Assembly (NCBI GenBank): GCA_033471095.1
Contig: CP136752.1
Span: forward strand, 416,765-464,251
DNA length: 47,487 bases
From: Nitrosopumilaceae archaeon AB1(1)
GTDB taxonomy: Archaea; Thermoproteota; Nitrososphaeria; Nitrososphaerales; Nitrosopumilaceae
Direction of reading: 5' to 3'
The notes below the pieces were generated by a model. That model was given only the letters and a program-made list of their open reading frames with translations, searched no databases and was not told the DNA's origin. The position numbers were made by a program, and so were the translations under genes. Position 1 is the first letter of the stretch, and each line of letters opens with the position of its first letter. Positions 16,595 through 23,777 of the stretch are shown here, in pieces.

Positions 16595-16719
16595 AAGAAG
16601 CATAGTAAATTCACACAAAATCGTTAGGGACAAAAGAATGAAATCATGATTAGCAAGATGAGTATTTGGTCTTTTTAGACGTAATGATTTTGTTTGCTTG
16701 TTCCTACCCTCTGCTTCTT
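16595..16719 (+). ncRNA. Candidate structured RNA in the folE/nuclease intergenic region
   Basis: Three helices nest in order: AAGAAGCA (16595-16602) with TGCTTCTT (16712-16719); AGGGACAA (16626-16633) with TTGTTCCT (16698-16705, one G-U pair); ATGAAATCAT (16638-16647) with ATGATTTTGT (16684-16693, two wobble pairs). A 4x4 internal loop separates the last two. The apex holds GTCT-TTTT-AGAC (16669-16680). The wobble pairs work only in the plus-strand transcript. No convincing ORF lies here. No known RNA class was recognised, and the AT-rich background allows chance pairing. Confidence 0.4.
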
Positions 16720-16823
16720 GATTATCTCAGTCGGTCATCTGATTTTGTCTTTTTGTATTCACATGTGAGTAATACACAAAGTAGTATTTTTATTTAGTTA
16801 ACAACTGTAAAGTAATAGAAAAT

Positions 16824-17273
16824 ATGAGTTTTATGAACACTGAAGTAGATTTGATACACAAACATTATACAAAAAATGGATGGGCCATCAAAAAAGAGAT
16901 TAAGGTTAGAGGCAGAATTGCTGATTCTGTAATGATAAAAAATAACAAAATTGCTCTAGTTGAAGTAAAAGGTTCAAGAGGAGATGTAGGGAAAGGAATC
17001 TCACAGGCGTTACATTACAAAGATGCTGCAAACTATTCCTATCTTGCAATCCACAAAAATTCATTTACAAAGATCATAAAACAAACATGTCAAAATCTTG
17101 GAATTGGTTTAATTGTAATTAATAAAAACATTGAAGAGGTAGTTAAACCAGAACACACCACTTCACTCAAATCTGTTCAAAAAAAAATACTAGACAAGAA
17201 ATCCACAAATGTAAAGAAAATTATTCAAAAAAAAGTTTTCTTGATTTACTATTCCGTAAAAGCCAAATTCTGA
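16824..17273 (+). CDS. PD-(D/E)XK-like nuclease domain protein
   Basis: 149 residues. The segment 'RGRIADSVMIKNNKIALVEVKGS' has the D...ExK layout of PD-(D/E)XK nucleases (Asp about 34, Glu about 47, Lys about 49), followed by a Gln-containing helix 'GISQALHYKDAANY'. The last 12 residues after an A8 run (17227-17234) look foreign. In the -1 frame the same DNA continues directly into the helix-turn-helix start of the next gene ('FLDLLFRKSQILILKLF'). The two may originally be one protein (nuclease-HTH-nucleotidyltransferase), joined by slippage at the A run or broken by an indel. Confidence 0.55.
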   Translation: MSFMNTEVDLIHKHYTKNGWAIKKEIKVRGRIADSVMIKNNKIALVEVKGSRGDVGKGISQALHYKDAANYSYLAIHKNSFTKIIKQTCQNLGIGLIVINKNIEEVVKPEHTTSLKSVQKKILDKKSTNVKKIIQKKVFLIYYSVKAKF

Positions 17274-17416
17274 TATTAAAATTATTCTTTTTAGATTCAA
17301 CAAAAGAATTTCATCAAAATGATATTGCACGCAGAATACATCTTTCTTCTGCAGTATCAAATGAGCTTACAAATCTTGTAAAAATTGGTCTTGTCTCAAA
17401 ACGTCATCAAGATAAT

Positions 17417-17812
17417 ATGTTATTTTATAAAATAAATAAAAACAGCATAATTTTTGATGAAATGAAAAGAATATTTTTAAAATATGAAACATTTAGTGAA
17501 ATATTATCCGAAAAGCTGGTAAAAGAAGAAATAAAGTATTCATTAATTTATGGATCATTTGCAAAAGGAATAGAGAAAGAAACAAGTGATATTGATCTTC
17601 TCATAATTGGTGATGTATTAGAAGATCATGTGCTAAGAATTATTTCAAATATCGAGAGAAACATAAATCGTGAAATTAATTTTATTCTTTGGACTGAAAA
17701 AGAATTGAAAGAAAAAATCAAGAAAAATATTCCATTAATTAGAGAGATATTACATACATCTGTAATAATGTTAATTGGAGAGGAGAATGAATTTAAGCGA
17801 TTTGCAAAGTAA
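17417..17812 (+). CDS. Helix-turn-helix / minimal nucleotidyltransferase (MNT-type)
   Basis: The nucleotidyltransferase motif 'YGSFAKGIEKETSDIDLLI' (GS...DxD) is intact. The frame is open well before the first ATG: from about 17236 it reads 'FLDLLFRKSQILILKLFFLD', then 'NDIARRIHLSSAVSNELTNL', a clear winged helix-turn-helix, but there is no ATG, GTG or TTG to begin it. It therefore needs either the upstream nuclease frame through a -1 shift at the A8 run, or translation from the internal ATG at 17417 without the HTH. Its end overlaps a HEPN gene start, the usual MNT-HEPN toxin-antitoxin arrangement. Confidence 0.65.
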   Translation: MLFYKINKNSIIFDEMKRIFLKYETFSEILSEKLVKEEIKYSLIYGSFAKGIEKETSDIDLLIIGDVLEDHVLRIISNIERNINREINFILWTEKELKEKIKKNIPLIREILHTSVIMLIGEENEFKRFAK

Positions 17813-18217
17813 AGGGTTAATTGAAAAATTCCAATCTGATAAAGAACAGATTCAAAATGAAATAAAAAATGCACAAAATAACCTTGAATAATCAAAAAAC
17901 ATGTTGAGGATTAAGGAATGGGGATGTGCTCATTCTGCTGCACATAATGCCATACTTCATGTAGGAAGAGCATTAATGTTTTCTAAAGGATATAGACCAA
18001 AAGGTATTGAACACCATGTAGCAGTAGTGTCTTTTTCAAGTATTTATGAACAAAAATATATCACAAAGTAATCGAGGCTTTTAATCAAGGTAGAGAGCGA
18101 AGATCAGAGTTTCAATATGATGATACTGGTGCAGTATCTGAGACTCGGATAAAAAATATGATTGAAAAAGCCATTAAATTTATTGATACAACAAAAAATA
18201 TCATGAAAATTCCATGA
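17787..18217 (+). pseudogene. HEPN domain protein, disrupted
   Basis: An ATG at 17787, behind a GGAG-type ribosome site, opens 'MNLSDLQSKGLIEKFQSDKE', a typical HEPN start. The frame is stopped by TAA at 17889 after 34 codons, resumes in the same frame ('SKNMLRIKEWGCAHSAAHNA', 'VGRALMFSKGYRPKGIEHH' with an RX5H pattern) to TAA at 18069, then needs a one-base shift near an A run (about 18065) to continue 'VIEAFNQGRERRSEFQYDD' to TGA at 18215-18217. HEPN RNases are toxins neutralised by MNT partners. With two lesions it is probably dead. Confirmation of the sequence is needed to exclude read errors. Confidence 0.75.
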
Positions 18218-18301
18218 TTAACTATATGAAACTACTAATTTGAGAACTGTAGACATATTCTCAATATTCAAGCACTATGAGGACTAGAAAATATTCTACA
18301 G

Positions 18302-19009
18302 TTATGGGGCATGCATGAATTTGTGTAATTGTGGAATTATACGTACCTGTGAAAAAAAAGGGTGAATAATATCATAAAATTCTACAAGTGATTCCAAGGA
18401 TGGTTCTTCAATACCAAATGTAGGTTGTATAAAGATGCCAACAAGTTTTTCAGTATCTAAGGAAAATATCTTGACAGTTAAATCTTTAATTGTCTCTTTT
18501 CTAGTGTGCGCACTAACTACAATTTTGATAAAAGTGGTAGCTTTACTTGCAAGAGACAACTCTAGACATTTTAGCGCAGTATTTATCATGACACCATTAT
18601 CATGTTTTACAAATTCAGAATCTATAGTCTTAAATTCTATCTTGGAATAATCAATGAATGGTAAAATATGTGCAAATTTCTCTGAATCAAAACATGATGA
18701 TTCTAAATATGTTTTAATATTTTTAGATTGAACGTATTTTGCAAGTATTGCAACAGCCTTATGTTGAACCAGTGGATCACCACCTGTGAAATTTACTTTA
18801 AATGTTTCAGATTGTAATGAATCATCAATCATATGTTGTGCCTGTTCAATAGAATATTCATTTCCTGAATCTAATGGTAGTGCATCCAAAGTATCACAGT
18901 AAAAACAAGTAAATGGACATCCGGCTAGACGAACAAAGAGGGTTTTTGTACCACAAAAAAGTCCTTCACCTTCTATAGAAGTAAAGAGCTCAAATAGTCT
19001 GACATTCAT
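18302..19009 (-). CDS. queE: 7-carboxy-7-deazaguanine synthase (radical SAM)
   Basis: 235 residues. The N-terminal 'LFTSIEGEGLFCGTKTLFVR' and the radical SAM cysteine motif 'CPFTCFYCDT' (C-x3-C-x2-C, about residues 31-38) are typical of QueE, as is 'VNFTGGDPLVQ' (GGEP-like SAM-binding loop). It contracts the ring of tetrahydropterin to carboxy-deazaguanine, the substrate of QueC. With folE and queC it supplies preQ0 for archaeosine. It stands alone, between the decayed MNT-HEPN locus and the second cdvB gene. Confidence 0.9.
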   Translation of the reverse strand: MNVRLFELFTSIEGEGLFCGTKTLFVRLAGCPFTCFYCDTLDALPLDSGNEYSIEQAQHMIDDSLQSETFKVNFTGGDPLVQHKAVAILAKYVQSKNIKTYLESSCFDSEKFAHILPFIDYSKIEFKTIDSEFVKHDNGVMINTALKCLELSLASKATTFIKIVVSAHTRKETIKDLTVKIFSLDTEKLVGIFIQPTFGIEEPSLESLVEFYDIIHPFFSQVRIIPQLHKFMHAP

Positions 19010-19073
19010 TTCATTTGTAATGTTTAACAGCTTTTATTCTAGTTTTGGACAATGATAGAGAAGATACAACACA

Positions 19074-19715
19074 TTATTCATACTTTGCCTGATAATCAGA
19101 TGCATTGGCATCTGGCATTGATGGTAATTTATTATCCAATTGTGATTCTGCAACAGCAGTGGCCTCTTGTAAGATACTTTCAGATTCAGCAGTTGTGCTA
19201 GCATTAACACCAAATTGAGTGTCACCTGAAAACGTATCAAACATTAAACCACTCAGAGTGTCGGCCATCTCAGCAATCTCCTTGTCTGCGCCAGGCATGA
19301 ATTTTGACATGGAAGACTGGAGATTTTTCATTAATCCTACGGTTGGCATGATTGTAACTACGGTATCTCCAAGATCATGTGCAGTTATTAGACGTAATTC
19401 TATCTGTTCAAGTGACATTCGTGCGCTAGTTAAAATTTTAGATACTTTACGAACCTCGGCTAATTCATTTGCAAGCACATGACTCTTGTTTGTGTCATGG
19501 TGTTGAGTTGCATCTATAATATCTTGAAATATTTGTTTATCACGTGTTTTTAAATTATTTAACATATTATCTAATTTGGATACTTGGGCATGAACACGCT
19601 TGACACCTTTCTCAAGTTGTGGCTTTAATGGTGGTTGTGACTTTAGCTTGTTGACAATAGTCTCACCTACACTAGATGATGATGTTTTTACCCATTTATC
19701 CTGAAATTGAGTCAT
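19074..19715 (-). CDS. cdvB: CdvB / ESCRT-III family cell division protein (paralog 2)
   Basis: 213 residues that align along the whole length with the protein at 1171-1818. Shared blocks include 'HDTNKSHVLANELAEVRKV', 'ARMSLEQIELRLITAHDLGD', 'SKFMPGADKEIAEMADTLSG' and the C-terminal 'ILQEATAVAES'. It is a second ESCRT-III subunit; paralogs in Cdv-dividing archaea take part at different stages of constriction. The upstream region shared with the divergent gene carries a 16-base direct repeat with a 21-base period and a motif similar to the paralog 1 promoter, so the two may be co-regulated. Confidence 0.87.
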   Translation of the reverse strand: MTQFQDKWVKTSSSSVGETIVNKLKSQPPLKPQLEKGVKRVHAQVSKLDNMLNNLKTRDKQIFQDIIDATQHHDTNKSHVLANELAEVRKVSKILTSARMSLEQIELRLITAHDLGDTVVTIMPTVGLMKNLQSSMSKFMPGADKEIAEMADTLSGLMFDTFSGDTQFGVNASTTAESESILQEATAVAESQLDNKLPSMPDANASDYQAKYE

Positions 19716-19750
19716 GGTAAGACGTAAAAATTTGTGTCTTTAATCAACTG

Positions 19751-19787
19751 TGTAAAATTTCATTAACGTTATGTAAAATTTCATTAA
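19751..19787. repeat. Tandem 16-base direct repeat, period 21, upstream of cdvB paralog 2
   Basis: TGTAAAATTTCATTAA occurs at 19751-19766 and again at 19772-19787. The 21-base spacing is two turns of B-DNA, so two protein dimers would bind on the same face. It lies in the 104-base divergent promoter region between cdvB2 (minus) and a membrane-anchored protein (plus). The core resembles GTGTAAATTTCAG upstream of cdvB1. Confidence 0.6.
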
Positions 19788-19819
19788 GCTGAATATACAA
19801 TACAGGTATAAATATAGAC

Positions 19820-20263
19820 ATGAAAGGCAAAATAATTCTTGTATCTTTAGCAATTTTAGGGATTATAGGGATATTTGTAGTAAATAATATAGAGTCACCA
19901 GAGCGTGAGGGAACCGTATTTCATGCCAGATTAGCAGATCCTACATTATACACAGATGATATCTTTGAAGAATCTTTTAAAGCTGTTGCAGGCAGATACA
20001 CACTATATTTTGTTCTAAGTGGTGGCAGTCCAAAGCAGATGACAATAGATATCAACGGAGAAGATATTGCCTTTACAGAGACATTTACTCTAGTGCAGAT
20101 TCCTACAGATATTGAGAATTATTACAAGTGGGAGTATAGAGGAGAAAAAAGATTTGATTTGTCCAATAATGATACATTAGATATAGTGATTGATCCTCAC
20201 GGCGATACAATAGGACCGGTTTCTGTATTTATTTCAAATATAGACAAGATGGATACAAATTAA
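19820..20263 (+). CDS. Membrane-anchored extracytoplasmic protein of unknown function
   Basis: 147 residues: one N-terminal transmembrane or signal-anchor helix (about 4-22), then a soluble beta-rich domain with aromatic and acidic residues. There is no cysteine and no recognised motif. A TATA-like 'AATATACAA' (about 19791-19799) precedes the ATG by about 25 bases, which suggests leaderless transcription. It is divergent from cdvB2 and shares the direct-repeat region with it. Its end overlaps the convergent glycosyltransferase gene by 4 bases. Confidence 0.55.
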   Translation: MKGKIILVSLAILGIIGIFVVNNIESPEREGTVFHARLADPTLYTDDIFEESFKAVAGRYTLYFVLSGGSPKQMTIDINGEDIAFTETFTLVQIPTDIENYYKWEYRGEKRFDLSNNDTLDIVIDPHGDTIGPVSVFISNIDKMDTN

Positions 20264-21414
20264 CTCCAAATTTTTTCGTTAAATGTGAGTTTTTTATTTA
20301 ATATGAAATTGCTCATTGCTGCTGTAAGTACAGCTAAAATAAGTGCATAAGAGTATGTAAAGTCTACTACATCCACAAGATAATACACCAAACTAATTTG
20401 TACAAGTGCTCCAACTGAGCTTAGTGATAGAAATTTAAGATATTGAGATAATACAAGACGCGGTGAAAAATCTCTATCTCTAAATGTCCAGACTTTGTTT
20501 AAGAAGAAATTCGTAGTCATTGAAAAGAATATTCCTACGAGATTTGCGTGTATGTACCAAAATTCTGTAATTCCAGATACAAATAGTGTAGATATGACAA
20601 GATTTAACAGTAAACCTGATGCACCAACTGTGAAAAATCGTCCGACCTTGGATACAAAGTGAATAGATTTTCGTGGTTCATCAGTAATTGAACGGTTATG
20701 CAGGTACAAACGCCAGATGGAATACATATAATCAATGACTGTTGATGCATCCATTTTACTAGAACCATCTGTTCTATTTTGAAATGTATATGGAATTTCT
20801 TGTATTCGTACATCTTTTAACTTTACAAGTATCTCAAGTAATAATTTGTAACCAATAGCATCAATTTTCAAACCATTTATTATCGGTTTTTTAAATGCGA
20901 AAAATCCAGACATGGGATCTTTGGTTTGAATTCCAAGACTAATATTGGCAATTTTTGTACCCAATTTACTTATTAGACGACGTTTCATTGGCCAATCAAT
21001 AACTTTGCCTCCTTTGATATATCGTGATGCTATGACTAGATCAAAATTTTTCAGCGCATCAATCATTTTAGGAATTATTTCTGGTGGATGCGAGAAATCA
21101 CCATCCATAATTACCAACATATTTCCTCTTGCATGTTTAATTCCAGACATAATTGCAGAACCGAGTCCAATTTTTGCTGTACGATGTAACACTCCAATAC
21201 TAAAATTGGTCTTTGGTGTATCTTTGATGTACTTTTCAACTATTTGTCCAGTTCCATCTGGTGAATTGTCATCAACCACCAAAGCTTCAACTAGTATATT
21301 TTTTGGCAATATGTTTTTGATGGATCCCAATATGTTTAGAATGTTTAATGACTCATTATATGTAGGAATGATAATTGATACTTGAGGATTATTTTTAATT
21401 AATTGAGATTCCAC
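20260..21414 (-). CDS. Dolichol-phosphate mannosyltransferase-like GT2 fused to a GtrA domain
   Basis: 384 residues, GTG start. The N-terminal GT2 domain (about 10-240) has 'SIIIPTYNESLNI', 'VVDDNSPDGTG' and the DxD-type 'VIMDGDFSHPPE', all typical of DPM1-like enzymes that load a sugar onto polyprenyl phosphate. 'DPMSGFFAFKK' is a further signature. The C-terminal GtrA-like region (about 255-380) has four transmembrane helices and may anchor it or move the lipid-linked sugar. Likely role: N-glycosylation or surface glycan synthesis. This fusion is common in archaea. Confidence 0.88.
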   Translation of the reverse strand: MESQLIKNNPQVSIIIPTYNESLNILNILGSIKNILPKNILVEALVVDDNSPDGTGQIVEKYIKDTPKTNFSIGVLHRTAKIGLGSAIMSGIKHARGNMLVIMDGDFSHPPEIIPKMIDALKNFDLVIASRYIKGGKVIDWPMKRRLISKLGTKIANISLGIQTKDPMSGFFAFKKPIINGLKIDAIGYKLLLEILVKLKDVRIQEIPYTFQNRTDGSSKMDASTVIDYMYSIWRLYLHNRSITDEPRKSIHFVSKVGRFFTVGASGLLLNLVISTLFVSGITEFWYIHANLVGIFFSMTTNFFLNKVWTFRDRDFSPRLVLSQYLKFLSLSSVGALVQISLVYYLVDVVDFTYSYALILAVLTAAMSNFILNKKLTFNEKIWS

Positions 21415-21518
21415 ATTATTATCGCATAGGGATTTTATTAATAACTCAAGCGCTCAGGTATATCCGTGTCTAATCTCAAAATTACTCGAGTTGGAAATAA
21501 AGAGATTTTCATGTATCA

Positions 21519-21534
21519 TATATATCGATATATA
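21519..21534. promoter_or_regulatory. 16-base perfect palindrome before the substrate-binding protein gene
   Basis: TATATATCGATATATA is self-complementary over 16 bases and overlaps the TATA-like TATATAAAG about 40 bases upstream of the start at 21572. It could be an operator, although alternating TA makes short palindromes common here. Confidence 0.35.
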
Positions 21535-21571
21535 AAGAGATTTTTTAAGCGCTGGTTTCTAGTATAATTAA

Positions 21572-22891
21572 TTGAATTCTAAGCAAAAGATCGGCATAGG
21601 TATAGCAATCATACTAGTTGTCATAGGTGTAGGATTTGGTCTAATTACTGAATCTCCAGATACAGAGAATTCTACCTCGATGCCTGAAACCGTATCTACA
21701 AAAACTAGTACAGAGACTTTCACTTCTTCAACATCTCAGTCTAAAGAATTGTCTGGAATAATTACAATTGGTTCCATAACCGCATTGACAGGTGATTTTT
21801 CCTCCATAGGTGAGGAGAATAAAGAGAGTGTAAAGCTTGGTGTATCCACATTTAATAAATATCTTGAAGAAATGGGAGCTTTGTGGAATCTCAAATTAAT
21901 TTCAGAGGATTCAGCAACAAATCCTGTTATAGCTTTAGAGAAACTTACTGCTCTACGTTCAAAAGGAATTGAAGTTTCAATTGGTCCAGATACTAGTGCA
22001 AATTTACAAAATTCTAAAGGATATGCTGACTCTAATGGCATGATAATGATTAGTTCATCCTCTACTGCGCCCTCTTTGGCAATACCTGATGATAGTATAT
22101 TTCGCATGGTTGCAGATGACAGAAAACAAGGTGTTGTGCTCGGTTCACTGCTTGACAAGTATGTTGATGTGATAATTATAGTATGGAGAGGTGATACGTG
22201 GGGTGATGGATTGAGTAAAACTACCAAAGCTGCCTATGAAGAGTTGGGTGGTATTGTTGATGATGAAGGAATACGATACAATCCTGAAACTCCAGAGTTT
22301 TCCATATCTGTTTCTTTGTTAGCCGATAGGGTTCAAAAAAATGTTGACAAGTATGGTGCAGAGAATGTTGGTGTCTTATTCTTAGGTTTTGCCGAAATCT
22401 TACAATTTATGCAATCTGCCTCTGCGCATGATATATTGAGTGATGTAACTTGGTATGGTGCCGATGCAAGTGCAAAAGAGTATAGATTAATTCAAGACGA
22501 TATTGCATTGAAATTTTCTAACGATGTACAGTTTACAACTGTACAAATCTCCCCCACAGAAGGTGAAAAGTATACAATGGTTGAAAATCATATAATTAAT
22601 ACACTTGGCAGGTCTCCAACTGCCTTCGCCTATGGAGCTTTTGATGCTGTTTGGTTGGTAGGTCTTACAATGTTACATACACAGAGTTCTGATGCAGATG
22701 TAATCAAAGATAATATAATTCAGGTTGCACAAGGCTATGATGGTATAATTGGTAATGCAAATCTAAACGAGGCCGGTGATTTGACAGATGCCAATTTCGA
22801 TATATGGATAATTTCAGGTGCAGAATGGATCAAGGCAGGCACATATTATTATAAAGATAAATCAATTACTCTGTCCGATTCCATCTCATAG
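21572..22891 (+). CDS. Type 1 periplasmic binding protein (LivK-like ABC transporter substrate-binding)
   Basis: 439 residues. An N-terminal membrane anchor (about 6-26) is followed by a Ser/Thr-rich linker (about 30-58), the usual archaeal way to tether a binding protein outside the cell. The rest is a Peripla_BP_6 fold: 'ITIGSITALTGDFSSIGEEN' at the start, 'MIMISSSSTAP' and 'RMVADDRKQG' in the hinge region, and 'AYGAFDAVWLVGLTM' near the end. The family binds branched amino acids, amides or urea-like compounds; the ligand is unknown. No permease or ATPase gene lies next to it. The start is TTG at 21572. Confidence 0.82.
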   Translation: MNSKQKIGIGIAIILVVIGVGFGLITESPDTENSTSMPETVSTKTSTETFTSSTSQSKELSGIITIGSITALTGDFSSIGEENKESVKLGVSTFNKYLEEMGALWNLKLISEDSATNPVIALEKLTALRSKGIEVSIGPDTSANLQNSKGYADSNGMIMISSSSTAPSLAIPDDSIFRMVADDRKQGVVLGSLLDKYVDVIIIVWRGDTWGDGLSKTTKAAYEELGGIVDDEGIRYNPETPEFSISVSLLADRVQKNVDKYGAENVGVLFLGFAEILQFMQSASAHDILSDVTWYGADASAKEYRLIQDDIALKFSNDVQFTTVQISPTEGEKYTMVENHIINTLGRSPTAFAYGAFDAVWLVGLTMLHTQSSDADVIKDNIIQVAQGYDGIIGNANLNEAGDLTDANFDIWIISGAEWIKAGTYYYKDKSITLSDSIS

Positions 22892-22922
22892 TATTATCTA
22901 CCTATGAAATTAATACAGCTGG

Positions 22923-23147
22923 ATGTTACTAATTTCAATGAAGTCAAAGAGACGTAATAGAATAGAGTTGATTATACTTTTATCTAGCATATGGTTTACA
23001 GTAACACTACCTTTACCATGGATTATTGGAAATTCCGCAATAGAGAGCGAACGTATATTTGCAATACTACCAATCATTGGAGTAATAACTGTACCATTTG
23101 TAATATTACTAGTTGCATGGACACTAAAGCCAGAACTAACTACATAA
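22923..23147 (+). CDS. Small two-helix membrane protein
   Basis: 74 residues, or 69 if the second ATG (22938, MKSKRRNR) is used, which would put the basic stretch at the N-terminus. There are two transmembrane helices (about 16-36 and 45-67). No family recognised. It ends exactly where the convergent cysC gene ends (stop codons adjacent). Confidence 0.5.
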   Translation: MLLISMKSKRRNRIELIILLSSIWFTVTLPLPWIIGNSAIESERIFAILPIIGVITVPFVILLVAWTLKPELTT

Positions 23148-23657
23148 TCATAAAAGATTTTTAGATGCTAAATGTTGTTTTATGGCATTGGCACTTTCAT
23201 CTAGTGTCAGTTTTTCAGTATCTATTTCAAGATCTGGATTAGATGGGGCCTCGTATGGATTATCGATGCCAGTGAAATTTTTAATTTCACCACTTCTTGC
23301 TTTTTTGTACATACCTTTTACATCACGTTCTTCACATTTTTCAAGTGAACAGTGTATATAGATTTCTTGAAATTTATCTGAATCAATAATTTTTTTGGCA
23401 TCCTGACGATTCACAATGTATGGACTTACTAGAGATACGGCAGTAGGGACATTATGTTTTAATAATAATTTTGCCAAGTGTCCCACTTTACGATTGTGCT
23501 CATCACGACCTTGTTTGGAAAAATCTTTAGGTGAAAACCACTCACGTAATTCATCACCATCTAGCATAGTGAAATTAGGGATTGTCTCTTGTAATTTTTT
23601 TACAATACTAGTCTTTCCAGAACATGGTAAACCAGTCATCCATATCACAAATGTCAT
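23148..23657 (-). CDS. cysC: Adenylylsulfate (APS) kinase
   Basis: 169 residues. The P-loop is 'GLPCSGKTS' (about residues 9-17), followed by 'MLDGDELREWFSPKDFSKQG' and 'RDEHNRKVGHLAKLL', then 'SPY' and 'EKCEERDVKGMYKKARSGEI', all APS-kinase signatures. It phosphorylates APS to PAPS, used for sulfation. It is unlinked to sat and cysH at 5-6.6 kb. A CysH of the APS-reductase type would not need PAPS, so this kinase may serve sulfo-group transfer instead. The start is an ATG. A TATA-containing region separates it from the divergent copper gene. Confidence 0.92.
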   Translation of the reverse strand: MTFVIWMTGLPCSGKTSIVKKLQETIPNFTMLDGDELREWFSPKDFSKQGRDEHNRKVGHLAKLLLKHNVPTAVSLVSPYIVNRQDAKKIIDSDKFQEIYIHCSLEKCEERDVKGMYKKARSGEIKNFTGIDNPYEAPSNPDLEIDTEKLTLDESANAIKQHLASKNLL

Positions 23658-23746
23658 GATTAATCACAAAAATAACGATATAAAGATTTATAGATTTTAC
23701 ATCAATAGGAATTCGCTTTAAAGGGTATCATGAACATATGTGGAAC

Positions 23747-23754
23747 TATAAATT
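23747..23754 (+). promoter_or_regulatory. TATA box of the CopC-CopD fusion gene
   Basis: TATAAATT lies 24-31 bases before the ATG at 23778, the spacing expected for leaderless archaeal transcription starting at or next to the start codon. Confidence 0.5.
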
Positions 23755-23777
23755 AGATGGTCATATAGTTGGCATAA

